A stretch of DNA of 64,000 bases from Helichrysum umbraculigerum (lineage: Eukaryota; Streptophyta; Magnoliopsida; Asterales; Asteraceae): contig CATIUR010000003.1 of the NCBI GenBank assembly GCA_949592205.1, positions 150,783,259 to 150,847,258 on the forward strand, given 5' to 3'. This document shows, piece after piece, positions 48,983 through 60,487 of this stretch; position 1 is the first letter of the stretch; each line of letters begins with the position of its first letter. The position numbers and the translations under genes are program-made. Under the pieces are notes generated by a model. The model was not told the DNA's origin. It ran no database searches and saw only the letters and a program-made list of their open reading frames with translations.

Positions 48983-51339
48983 TCGTCCTCGAAATCTAAT
49001 CATCCTTAATTAGTCTAGGGAATTTAATCACATCCTATCTCGTGTGAAGTTTGGTTCACACTTTATTTCCGATTCCCTAACTACATAATTATTTATCACT
49101 AAATGCACATAATATATATGTACAATTTAAATTACTTATGCATATCATCTCTATGCGTATCTTAATCACTAATCACACATACACAAAATATGTATACATT
49201 TAATCAATTTTAAGATATATGTTTTCAGTCTAATTACACATGCACATATCCAAGGTACATGCTTCAATTTCTCATTTCAGCACATATAATTTATCCAAAT
49301 CTTATTTTTTTTTTTCATATACACAATGAACGTTTTAAAACAAGTTATCACTTAACATAAGTAAATCACTTAACTAAGTAAAGTAATATACTCTCATAAC
49401 CAGAATCTTGCGACATGCTAGATCTTTAAAATTAGTATATGAATTCTATCTTTTTCAATAACGAAAACAGTGGTTATGGAAACCACAATACACATATCAT
49501 CAATGAAGTTTAAATTTCAATTATAACTAGCATCCACGCTAATATCCACATATCACTGAGGTACATGAAACCCATTTTTATTAAAATATCTCGGAATCAT
49601 ATAACACTAACCACGTATTGATAAGCAAAGTAGAGGTCAAATCCTATGGTTACTACCATAATCATGTAATTACACAATCACTTAGCACCAAATCATATTG
49701 GATACATGCTAAGTCTCAATCAATGGGTACCTTGCTATACTAGCACACGTACCACATTATCAAAATGTGCTAATCATCAACACATTTTTTCAACAATATT
49801 CACCTATTTAATCCACTTTAACCGACCTCTACTTAACTTTTCTCATCACATAACTTTTTCAAATTACAATTTACCACTTTATCTAGCCATTAGATATACA
49901 ACAACACATAAAATCACATGCAATTCGCACTTAATGATAATAAAATTATCAATTTGTCAAATTTAAACTCTTATATTATAGGCTATCTCGTCTTTCACAT
50001 AGGCATAATTTCGCACATTTTTCTAACCATAAACTATCCGTGCATGGCAGCCTTTACTTAACCTTTATTACCATGAATGAAGAATTACGTACTCATCTTA
50101 ACAAGTAGTATAAACAGTTCAAATTCTTCTTTTACCACATTTCCACATTAAACACTAGTTAAATAGTTTACTACCACCTTATTTTAGCCAATCAATAACT
50201 ATTTCATAACTGCGGGTCAATACATGTTACCCGTTAATTTAAAATCATTTAACTTTATTTGGTACTTATTAGCCTTAACAACTCCATGTGAAATGGCATA
50301 ATATGAATACGTTGGCCAGACGTCATCATATTATGTCAGTCACACTTTATTCTCAGGCTAGTTCATACCGTTGATCTTCCAAAATTTATTAGCCTTTACC
50401 CTTACCAATATCACAACAATGAAATCAACCATATGCACAATTATAACAACTCGTAGTAGCAGGTATATCATCAAGTATTAGTTTGCTACCGTTTCCACTT
50501 ATCATTTTGAATGCACATTACACATATCATCAAGTTTACACAAACAACACAGACATTCAACACCTCTTTTTATTATATCATTAACTCAGGTGTAATGTCT
50601 AACACCATTATTACAAACAACTTCTTTATTACCTAATTCAAGGTCATTTACTAATTACATCACTTAATATTAATAGTACATTCAATACTAAACATTTTAT
50701 CAATACTATGTGTAATACTCAGCTTATTCTCTTCAATCTATCCTTCTTTAGTTGTATTATAGGTAAACCCTTCATACCACACATGCAAATTGTTACTCTA
50801 CTGTCAAATATCAATAAGTATAGACCCATGTATTCCTTTCAATCTCTACAAATACTTATTTTAACTATTTCTAGTATTTTAGATGACACATTTACTTCAT
50901 CTTATTTCACTTAGTCCATATCACTCAAGAATTTAAATCACCACCAACAACAGTTGGCCACAATTGACAATACGACGAATACACAGCTTGAAAATAACTT
51001 ATACTCAATAGAATATGCGGACCTCTTAAAACAAGTTATAACGTCATATTTAGTCATAGGGATGATCCCAGGGCTCAAAGAAACAAAAGCCCAATTTAAA
51101 ACGTAAGTCAAAAGTTCAAAATAAAGTCCGAAAAACAGTAAAATGCCATTTTCGGGCCCCAAACGACCCCGAAGTGCCCAAAACTGACAGGACTCATGGC
51201 AACGCATGAGCTTTGACCGTTGAGCCGTTTCCAAGTGACCCTGTAAATTTCGTCTTAATCGGACACCGAAATTTTCTAAAAATTTTCTACGTCAAGAACT
51301 ACGTCGAACGTCGCAAAATTTTTTTTTTTTTTTTATACT

Positions 51340-51587
51340 AACGCGATCCGGGAAACAGGTCAGGATCGCGTTCCCTAGTGAAAAATATTCTGTAACCAAA
51401 TTAGGCATACAAACGCGATCCGGAGAAGTGAGCGGGATCGCGTTCCCAAGAGAAAACGCATCTGCACAAATTACACACACAAACGCGATCCTGGAAAATG
51501 GCTGGGATCGCGTTCCCAAGCAGAAAATAATCTGAGCCAAAATAACACGTACGAACGCGATCCAGAAAATCTTGTTGGGATCGCGTT
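51340..51587. repeat. Four tandem hairpins with GCGATC stems
   Basis: AACGCGATCC pairs with GGATCGCGTT 13-14 bases later, at 51340/51363, 51412/51435, 51482/51505 and 51554/51578. The period is 70-72 bp. The stems are perfect 10-bp inverted repeats while loops and spacers vary. GC-rich stems stand out from the AT-rich interior of the LTR element. Confidence 0.93.
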
Positions 51588-52873
51588 CCCAAGCAGGAAT
51601 CTGAAGTTCAGAAAAAAAATCATATTTTTAGCCAATTTCAAACGCGTATAACTTTTTACTCGTTTAGAGTTAGACTCTAAAATTTTGCATGCACATCCCC
51701 TATGCCAAAATGAAACTTTCACTTTTTACACTTTTTCAATTTACACGTTTTACGAGAAAACGGACGTACGACTCATTTTTGACCATTTTCGACCATTTTG
51801 GTTGACACGTTATATTTCAAACGACTTGGTTTCTGACTTCCACCTTTTACCAACATGTTTCTATATACATTAGTGACGTGTAGGCATATTCGTCACCTAC
51901 AAACACTCATTCTACATTGTTTTGACACGTTGACCCGTTTAGGGGTCCAAATGGACATTTTTCCCAATTTCATTCATAATGACCACATTAACACTTTTAA
52001 TCCACATTTTATCTATACTTATGACTGTAAGTCACTTTAAAAGTCATCATACACAAACCACATCCAGTTTTAACCGTTTTATTACTAAGTGACCCATTTG
52101 GGCACTTATATGACCCGTTTGGGTTTATGACCATATAATCACTTATTCTATCACTCATTCCACATAACTTTGACTAATTTAAGTCAAACCAAACCATTAT
52201 CACTATTGGTGTCATAACATAACCTTAATTCACCAATTCCACATATTACCATCATATTTACACAATTACATCAAGTTTTCAACATTGACCTTTCCTAAAC
52301 TTGTCAATACATATAAAGACATCGTTGACCACTTTGACTTTTCAGGTCAAACACACATCTTCCAATTAATGTACACTTTCTAATTTAAACCACCACGACT
52401 TTAAACATTTTACTTGAGGTATACCATCACCTCATTAATTTCCTTATGGAAATTTTATCAATTCAATCTATCAAGATTTACTACTAAGCACATAATCAAC
52501 TTATGCTAAACACATAGGGAAAATCAACTTACTCATAAATGAGAAATCATATCAATCTAATTCAATTTACTTCACTAATCATAGTCCTCATAGCAAATAA
52601 ATAATTCAAACTTATTTAATTTAAACAAGCTTATAGAGAATTACCTGATGCTTTTACACCAACGAACATAGAGGAATCATTGAGAACACCATTCGGTTCC
52701 TCATATTCCTCCGTCTCTGCAACCACAACAACAATCTTGCAACTTGTTATAGGTTAGTACACATTCACTAACAACTTTCTCATGCAACCACTAATCCCCA
52801 TCCCTGGAATGTTTGACTTGACACAAACCTAAGTTTGGGATTGAACACCATACAATGTCCAATTCACCCAAAT

Positions 52874-52891
52874 CTAGGCTCTGATACCAAT
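52874..52891 (-). other. Primer-binding site (initiator tRNA-Met)
   Basis: Reversed, TTGGTATCAGAGCCTAG follows the 5' LTR end by two bases. TGGTATCAGAGC is the standard plant iMet primer site. Confidence 0.92.
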
Positions 52892-52892
52892 T

Positions 52893-54965
52893 TATAACAC
52901 CCGCTAAATACAAGGACATTTTTTTTTTTTTTAAACATATCGGAAGCGCATGATTAATAGAAACCAGTGGATTGCATACATACATTTCAAATAGCAATCC
53001 ACTTATATACAAACCTTTAAAACTAGATTATTCTAATCATTACACACATTAAGTTTAGGTGTTATAGAAATCCCAATGTGTTGTTAAATCATTAACGTAT
53101 TATCCATTTCAGAGTGAGCCTGTCAAACATTCCATTCCATATGTACTTCTTGCCCACCCACATACAGAAGTAAACCTGCAAGAAGTAATGAGGGGTTAGC
53201 ACGAAGCTAAGTGAATAGATCCCAAGCTATCAATCTAACTCAGCTTAACACATGCCTATAACCAAGCAATGCACAAGCAACATAGAAGGATCGGTGGTCC
53301 TTGAGGTACCCTCATGCCGCGGATGGTTCCCCAAGTAACACTTAAAACCAACTGACGGCCAAATCAGAGGTTAAACCGATAGTTTGGTACTATTACTACA
53401 CACGACGCAATTTCAGTGTCCAACACATGTACAAGGCACTTGCGAAGTCCTAGTAATAGTATCCAAACCCAACACATTAGTTGACCCCCACCAAATCAAA
53501 TAGTCCACAACTATCATAGCACAATGGACGCCAATAATCAATCAAAGGTTTAGCCAACATGCCAATCTAATATTAATGCAATCATTGCAATAAACCAAGT
53601 TTACCCGTTGTAACCATGTTGTTACAACTAACTTAGACAGAAAGTCCAAGATCCACTCACCGACAATCATAGTCGTCCACTCAGTAGTCTAATGTCACTG
53701 AGTCTTCTCCACATCTGAGAATACAATAACACAACACAAGTTAGTCATTTGGCACTTGCCTCAATATTGATATAACATCATACAATTGTAATTACATCAA
53801 ACCATTTATCATTAATCTTGTATTAATCCAACATTCATCTCCATCATTGTTAACTAATATAATGAAACCATTAACAAGATTACTAACTTTCCACATCAAT
53901 TATTCATCAAAACATCAATATTTGATCTAATGAATACTTAACCAACTAATTTCACACCGTCCTCTTTAATTATCAATTAAGGGTTCTTATTAGCAAATCA
54001 TACTACTTTCTTCATATAAACCATCAAACTCATCATGATTATCAAAATTCTCATGAACACTTAATCAATTTCACAACTCTTAACATAACCAATGTAAATC
54101 ATCATCTTTAATCAATACTTATAAATCATACATCATTATTCTAAGCATAGAATCTCAAATTCTTGAATTATCAACTAAACACATGAACTCCATTAATGAT
54201 CATATATAATGTCCATCATTTCTAAGTTAGTGTTTCACTTACAATCAAGAATTACTTATCAATTAACAATAATATGATCATTACAAGCCTAGATACAAGA
54301 TTAATCATGCCAATAAAATCAATTATCCAAAACCCCATTTCTAGGTTAACATGAAAATCATGAATTAACAATTATAACATGTTTATAATGATAATAGAAT
54401 GATTAATACTTGTTATTGAAGCTTAACTAACATAAATATCACATAATCAAACCCTAAATTCGGATTTTTACTCAAGAACATCAAACCCCCAATTTCTAGG
54501 GTTTATAACTCAAAGATTAAGAACTTACAAGTTGAAAAGAAGGATTAGAAGATGATAATCTTCATGCTAGAAGCTTGAATCCGAATTTGTGACCTTCAAT
54601 TTGATGATTTCTTCATAATTTTGTGGATTGGATCATATGTGTGTGTGCATTTGTTCATACGTACATATGTATGTATTTGTGGGAGATAAAACCGACCCAA
54701 ACATATAATATACCATATAAGTGTTAGTTTTTGTTCCCCGTATTTATTATTGTCTGGAACTTAAAAACCATTTGCGGGGAAATACAATTTTATTTTACCG
54801 TCAACTAAATAAGTTTAAAACGAGTAATATTTTATTATTCACAAAAAGTCATATAACTGTTTGACCTATTATTTTCAATTATCACAATACATATAACAAA
54901 TTTAAATAGCATTTAAATTTACAGGAAATACCTATTACTCCTAGGCCCAATTTGAGGATGTTACA
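52893..54965 (-). repeat. 5' LTR
   Basis: 2,073 bp, next to the primer-binding site. One substitution and a poly-T length change separate it from the 3' LTR. Confidence 0.93.
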
Positions 54966-54978
54966 TGAGACGTAGTGC

Positions 54979-54987
<9 letters not shown>

Positions 54988-55026
<39 letters not shown>
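54988..55026. repeat. (TA)n microsatellite
   Basis: About 18 TA units just outside the retrotransposon, in the right arm of the host element. Confidence 0.9.
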
Positions 55027-55029
<3 letters not shown>

Positions 55030-55062
55030 CATACTGTTAAAATGGTAGTTTGTATGGTTGGT

Positions 55063-55820
55063 AACACATGTGTTACTGGTTGGTAACACATGTGTTAGTG
55101 TATGGTAACATGTGTGCTAACACCATTAAAACATGTATTACTTTATTTAGTACTATACGTGTTACTGTTCAAGAATACATCACTTTTAAACATGTGACAT
55201 ATGTGTTAGTGGTCTGTAACATATGTGTTATTGTCTTGTAACACATGTGTTAGTATTTGGTAACACGTGTGTTATTTGTAGGTTGTTTGCAGTAGGTTGT
55301 TTGTAAAATAACATACAACAGCAGTACAAAAATGATATAAAAATTACATATCGTTAAATAGGGAAGAAAACCTATCATACGTAGAAGTGGTTGGTAACAC
55401 ATGTGTGGTTGGTAACACATGTGTTACTGATATATAACACGAGTGTTAGTGGTTGGTAACACGTGTGCTAACACCATTAACACATGTATTACTTTTGTTT
55501 AATACCATTTGAGTTACTATGACTATCAAGAGTATGTTAATCTTAAATATGTGACACATGTGTTATTAGCAGGTAACGCAAGTGTTAGTGATAAGAATAA
55601 CAAGTGTTAGTGGTAGGTAACACAACTGTTAGCGGTAGGTAACACATGTGTTAGTGGAGGTAACACATGTGTTAGTGGCATGTAACACATGTGTTAGTGG
55701 CACGTAACACAACTAACTATTAGTGTTGTCTAACACATGTGTTAGCGGCAGGTAACACAAGTGTTAGTGGCACGTATCACATGTGTTAAGGGCAGGTAAC
55801 ACAAGTGTTAGCGGTAGCTA
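55063..55820. repeat. Right array of the 14-bp palindrome TAACACATGTGTTA
   Basis: Eight exact copies plus about fifteen near copies (for example TAACACAAGTGTTA, TAACACGTGTGCTA), usually followed by GTGG(C/T) and spaced about 20 bp apart in the densest part (55600-55800). Another exact copy is near 56752. Confidence 0.9.
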
Positions 55821-56123
55821 ACATACAGCAGCAGTAAAAAAAATGATATAGTGAGAAAGCTAAACATCCACACAATTTAGCAAAAAAAAAATATAAAGCA
55901 TACTACTATAAACAAATGTACTCAAGTGCATAGTAGCGAACACACCAGATTTACCAACAAAAAAAACATAACGAATACTGTTATGAACAAATGTACTAGA
56001 GTGCATCGTAGCGAACACACCCAATTCAAAAAAAAAATTAACATGACCAACACTGTCATGAACTAATGTAATTGATTACATCATCGGAACATATAGTTTT
56101 CTAAAAACAGTCCTCGTGGAATC

Positions 56124-56977
56124 CTATTCAATGTCTTCTGCGGCGTCTTGAACAGGGTCATGCAGCCTCCATTTGTGGTTCCTGATCGCATTCTTGATCA
56201 TGTTCTTTATATCATCATCGTTGTGTAAACAAGAAAACTGATCAGCTATAACATGTACTCTTTCGGCACGGATGTTGAACTCATGCAGAATCAACTTTGC
56301 AGCAAACTTTATCCGCAACCAATAGCTATTAAGTAAAAACAAACCGACACAATAAATTAATAAAAAAAAACATATAAATAAACCATACATGATATTCATG
56401 CACTACAAAAAATATAACAGCATGATATAAGCACATTCCAAACACTTGTGTAAACTCAAACATACCAAACACTTGTATAAATTCAAGCTAAAAAATAACT
56501 AACACTAATGTTACCAAAACCTTAAATTCAACCAATCAAATATACACATTCAAATATACCAAACTGAAAAACTAAAATATAAACAGAGCAGGAGCATCAC
56601 TTGTGTAAAAACAAAACCATAACATATCTAAAACCATTTGCAGACACTAGAATCTGTATAAACAAAGCTAACACTTGTATTACCAAAAACCCTAATTTCA
56701 AACAAAACACATTTACACATATATCATCCAATACAAGATCAAAACGTAGCTAACACATGTGTTACCAAACCCTAAATTCAAACTAAAACACATATACACA
56801 TATATCATCATGTAATACAAGATCAAAACCACCTAAAAACACAATATCAACATTTTTAACAGTAAAAACTAAACATAAACTTCGAAAATACTCATGGAAT
56901 GGCACGGATCGAAGAGGCCTAGCAGCAATCGCCCTTGATAATGTTGTTGCTTGAGCAATCTCGTCATGAACGTCCAT
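56124..56977 (-). CDS. Unrecognised split gene in the right arm
   Basis: Two minus-strand pieces look like exons of one short gene. The first starts at ATG 56977 (MDVHDEIAQATTLSRAIAAR, then PLRSVPFHEYF). The last runs from about 56333, after an acceptor-like TTAATAG, as YWLRIKFAAKLILHEFNIRA and onward to a stop at 56124 (ends VQDAAEDIE). The pieces do not join with a canonical donor: the sequence would need a break after CGAAG, where the next bases are TT. I do not recognise the family. It converges on the left-arm remnant, again a two-gene layout. It may be a captured host fragment or an element gene. Confidence 0.35.
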
Positions 56978-57805
56978 TGTACCAATAAATCGGCATGGAT
57001 GATGATTTTTAACAACTGTTCAAGAATTAGGGTTTCACAAAAACGGATTTTGGTGAAAACTATACCGTTAGAAAGATTAATCGAACAATGTAGATGAAGG
57101 AAACGATGATTTTATCCAAAAACGACTTCGATTTACTGATTAATCGAACATATTTCGATTTCTAGGGTTTGTAGAGGATAGAGCGAGCGGGAGAGAGAGA
57201 GGTTGCAGGATCTGTATGTTTTTTTTTTGAAATAAAGTGAAAAAAGAATTAATTAATTAGATGGTAAAATTACCATCCTACCCCTCCGCCCAAAATCTGA
57301 TTTAAATTTATTTTTTTAATCAATAAATGGGGTATTAATCTGGGCCCTTGATTTGTTAGATCTAATGACTCACATGCATTCCCCTGTTCTCACTTTAAAT
57401 GCTTGTACTCATTTGAACCCTACTCTTATCTCTCTTATATATAATTTGAGAGCCTGATTAGCAAATCCTTCATTGCATTAGCTTTGCCAATTATTAACTA
57501 AGACAAATGCTGATTAGCCAATAATCCCATTCCTTATTATGTAATGACTGTACAATAATTACTTACCTCCTACACCAAAAACACGGCATCCCCAAAACTT
57601 TGAATTTCAAAATATTCAAACATTATTTTAGGGATATTGAATCTCTATAGAAGGTAAGAATTTAATTCGTGATGTAGTTTCCATCGAATTTGCAGTTTCC
57701 TTCCGTCACAATGGTAGCCTTAATAGGTCTACAAATTACGATCGCTGTTATCTTCATCTTCTACTGTTCTACACCGAAGAAAAACCTCCAACAAAACCAA
57801 CTCCA

Positions 57806-57961
57806 ATGGCCGCCGAGATTGTGTTTACCCCGCTAAACGAAATCATGGACGGCATAACCGATTTGAGGATTAGGGTCAAAGTTCATATGCTGTGGAAGCA
57901 GAACTACAAAAACAATCCAACTCAAGTCGCCTCAATCGATATGATCCTGATGGATTCGCTG
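57806..57961 (+). pseudogene. RPA70/DUF223-like first exon within the Helitron
   Basis: The exon reads MAAEIVFTPLNEIMDGITDL, RIRVKVHMLWKQNYKNNPTQ, VASIDMILMDSL and ends at a GTAAGG donor. The pattern L..I......IRV.V..LWK.......SIDMIL.D is the start of the first OB fold of plant replication protein A large subunits and Helitron-carried RPA genes, which bind single-stranded DNA. The next exon could be near 58590-58682 (GAQVVLLSLAMEGLYSEF), but it does not look like the expected OB-fold continuation. Probably a fragment. Confidence 0.55.
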
Positions 57962-59687
57962 GTAAGGGTTTTCTATTTCGGTGACAATAATCATGTTTTT
58001 TGTCCAAATCATAGTTGCTTAACGTCTACTAATCCGTAATTATTAACCCGGGCTACGATTAATCATCTTAATTTCTGTGATTACGCTAATCCTGCAGTTT
58101 TTGAATGATGCTTGCTATCGATTTTGGAATGATGTTAAGTATTGTTATAATGATTATGATAGGTTTATATTGAGTCATTCTAATCGACATTTGAATTATA
58201 TGAATTCAAGCATATGAACTATTATTACTGCAGTTTTATATTTGTAGTATTATTAAGGTATGATGTGAATTTCGTTTGAGATTTAGCAATAATGCAGCTT
58301 CATGGATAAAATAATTGATGGTCATATATAAAGATGCTTGATTTTTACACCTGGTTCTTAAGCCATTCATATATAACAAGTTTTGTAAATCACATCAAGT
58401 GTTTGATAGAAAGCTTGAAAGGGAATACATAAAGCATTAACATTAATTGAGTTGTATGTTGAGTCCTAAAGTATTAAGAAAGTTGAAACATAGGAAACCA
58501 TTATTAATACTGTTGAAAATTTAAGTGGTATGTTGAAACACTGATAGTATGATACGGTTTATGAAAAGTCAACAATACTTAACATTCAGGTCACTTGGTG
58601 CCCAAGTCGTTCTGCTGTCATTAGCGATGGAAGGACTGTATAGTGAATTTAAAGATACGAAAATGCCTTTGTATGCCACTGGTAAGTGCGAATGATGAAA
58701 TTTCCTTCACCGGATCTTAAATTCATGTAATACTTGAGTATCATGAAACTTATATTTGGCTTATTGTAGTGGGCAGGAGAAGTGAAAAATATGATATTGG
58801 ACCTAATATTTATGTTTGTTTCTGGTTTTGGGGTTAGTGGTGGAGTACTTGCTCATGTTTTGTATCATTAAGTACATTTACACTTTAAGTTATATTTTTG
58901 TATATAAAAGGACATTATTGTGGTTTATGAATGCAAAGAAAACTGACTTGATGATGTTATGATGGTTGTTCATGGCGGTTGTAGGCAATATGCATGGCAA
59001 TTGGGATTGATTATGCGACAATCAATCGCAAACTTTAGTGCATATTTTGTTATTGTGTACGATTAGTTATTTGTGACATTTTTTTTAATTTTGTTATATG
59101 AATGAATCAATTCAGTACATTTTGTCTTTATAGTCTATATACACAGTTTCAAGTTGGGTGGGTAAGGTTTTGCATGCTTAGTTCACTTCTAACCTCTATT
59201 TGAGATACTAATGGTGGCGTGGTGATATTTATAGATGGGAATACATCTCTCAGTGTCGTGGGAACATTTCCAGAAAACGATGGAAGCACTATAAAGCTAA
59301 TATTAATCACATAAAGCATATAAATGATGTCAAACATGAAAGGGTTTCAATATTATGAAATGATGATTACCAGGAGTCATGCCTAACTCGATCATTTGGG
59401 ATAATATTTGTTTTTGTAACAATAACTGTTGATCCAGCCAATTCTAGCCCCACCCCATCTGATTCATAATTAATGATCTACTAAATCATAGAATCGTAAA
59501 GATAAATCAATATTAAATTTATCAAGCCTACATGATCCAGTTACGATCTTCGATCACCAACAAGAGTAAAGGCTAATGAAAGCACTGATTAATGCATGGA
59601 CGCCGAGTTATTCACCAACAACCTAGACATTAAAACCTACATTTAACGTTACTAGCTTTTATTGAATTAAGTATTCTTTCTATGACA

Positions 59688-59961
59688 GTTTAACACAGTT
59701 ATCCTTCAAATTACCTCATTGTTAGTCTCTCTGTATGTAATTATTATCACTGTTTGTAGTTTTGCTATAACGTCGTCAACGCCTACAAATTCTACCTAAC
59801 GTAAGAATCCTACATTTTAAAATTGTTTAACACAGTTATCCTTCAAATTACCTCATTGTTAGTCTCTCTGTATGTAATTATTATCACTGTTTGTAGTTTT
59901 GCTATAACGTCGTCAACGCCTACAAATTCTACCTAACGTAAGAATCCTACATTTTAAAATT
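59688..59961. repeat. Perfect 137-bp tandem duplication
   Basis: 59688-59824 and 59825-59961 appear identical by eye. It ends 7 bases before the Helitron 3' hairpin. Confidence 0.95.
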
Positions 59962-60001
59962 TACATAGCCCGCAAAATTGCGGGTCTTGATCTAGTAATA
60001 T

Positions 60002-60487
60002 AATATAATTGGTTAAAAAGAATGTAATATTATCGGGTAACATATTTTTTGTTATTATTTAATTATAGTGGTAATTTTTATTAAAAAGTCCGGTTTTTTT
60101 TGTTATTATTTAATTATGGTAAGTAATTTTTTATTAAAAAGTTTAGCAATTAATTAGGGGCTGAAAAGTGTAAATATCAAGATTAATTTTAGATCGTTTG
60201 ATCGATTTGAAAAAACCTATTGAAGGGTCAAGATTTCTCCATGATATTTTGATTTAAGTATATGTTATAGATAGATAGATAGATGTCAGCCTCGAATTGA
60301 CTACACACAAATTTATGTCTTTTTGTCACCGAAGTCCAAACTTGAGAGCTAGGAATAACTATTATATTCATTACTTTGTATAATTCAACACGTAGCCAGC
60401 TTATGTTTAAATACTTTATTAATTGGCATGCTCTGCTTCATATCACCATATAAACATACACAGTTATTATCAAAGTAGATAACAAGA
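60002..60487. other. Upstream region of the DUF1475 gene
   Basis: AT-rich, with a GATA run (60271-60284). CACCATATAAACATACACAG (about 60444) may hold the TATA box, about 40 bp before the ATG at 60488. Confidence 0.4.

Larger units (their letters stand above)
46880..54970 (-). mobile_element. Young non-coding LTR retrotransposon (LARD-like)
   Basis: The element is 46885-54965, minus orientation, flanked by the 5-bp duplication TGAGA (46880-46884, 54966-54970). The LTRs are 46885-48959 (2,075 bp) and 52893-54965 (2,073 bp). By eye they differ only by two T's in a poly-T run and one base (A 47114, C 53120). A primer-binding site complementary to initiator tRNA-Met and a purine tract lie in the right places. 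The 3.9-kb internal region has no gag, protease, RT or integrase frame, so mobility would need proteins from another element. It is inserted in the palindrome-array element. Confidence 0.93.
45055..57428. mobile_element. Large TIR element with palindrome arrays (MULE-like)
   Basis: The element is 45063-57426; about 4.3 kb remain after removing the nested LTR retrotransposon. Ends are AGAGTGAGGTTCAAATGAG and, inverted, AGAGTAGGGTTCAAATGAG, and the similarity extends about 47 bp (both reach GTGAGAA.AGGGGAA). The left duplication is TATAATAT at 45055-45062. The right copy is split by a Helitron: TA at 57427-57428 plus TAATAT at 59996-60001. Both arms carry arrays of a TAACACATGTGTTA palindrome and its variants. 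Each end also has a gene-like region reading inward. A FAR1-type zinc knuckle remnant inside favours a MULE; an 8-bp duplication could also mean hAT. Confidence 0.75.
57429..59995 (+). mobile_element. Helitron with both ends defined
   Basis: The 5' end is A|TCTCTCTTATATATAA at 57428/57429. The 3' end has the hairpin CCCGCAAAATTGCGGG (59969-59984, 7-bp stem), an 11-base spacer and CTAG at 59992-59995, then T. The 2,567-bp length is supported independently: deleting it joins TA to TAATAT and recreates the 8-bp target duplication of the element to its left. It contains an RPA-like exon but no Rep/helicase, so it is non-autonomous. Confidence 0.85.

Noticed and set aside
49706..49966. Coding potential inside the LTR element
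   Set aside because: No gag-pol motif on either strand; composition-driven frames only.
51292..51722. Overlapping frames with repeated LGNAIP-like words
   Set aside because: They arise from the tandem hairpin units; no codon-level conservation supports a protein.
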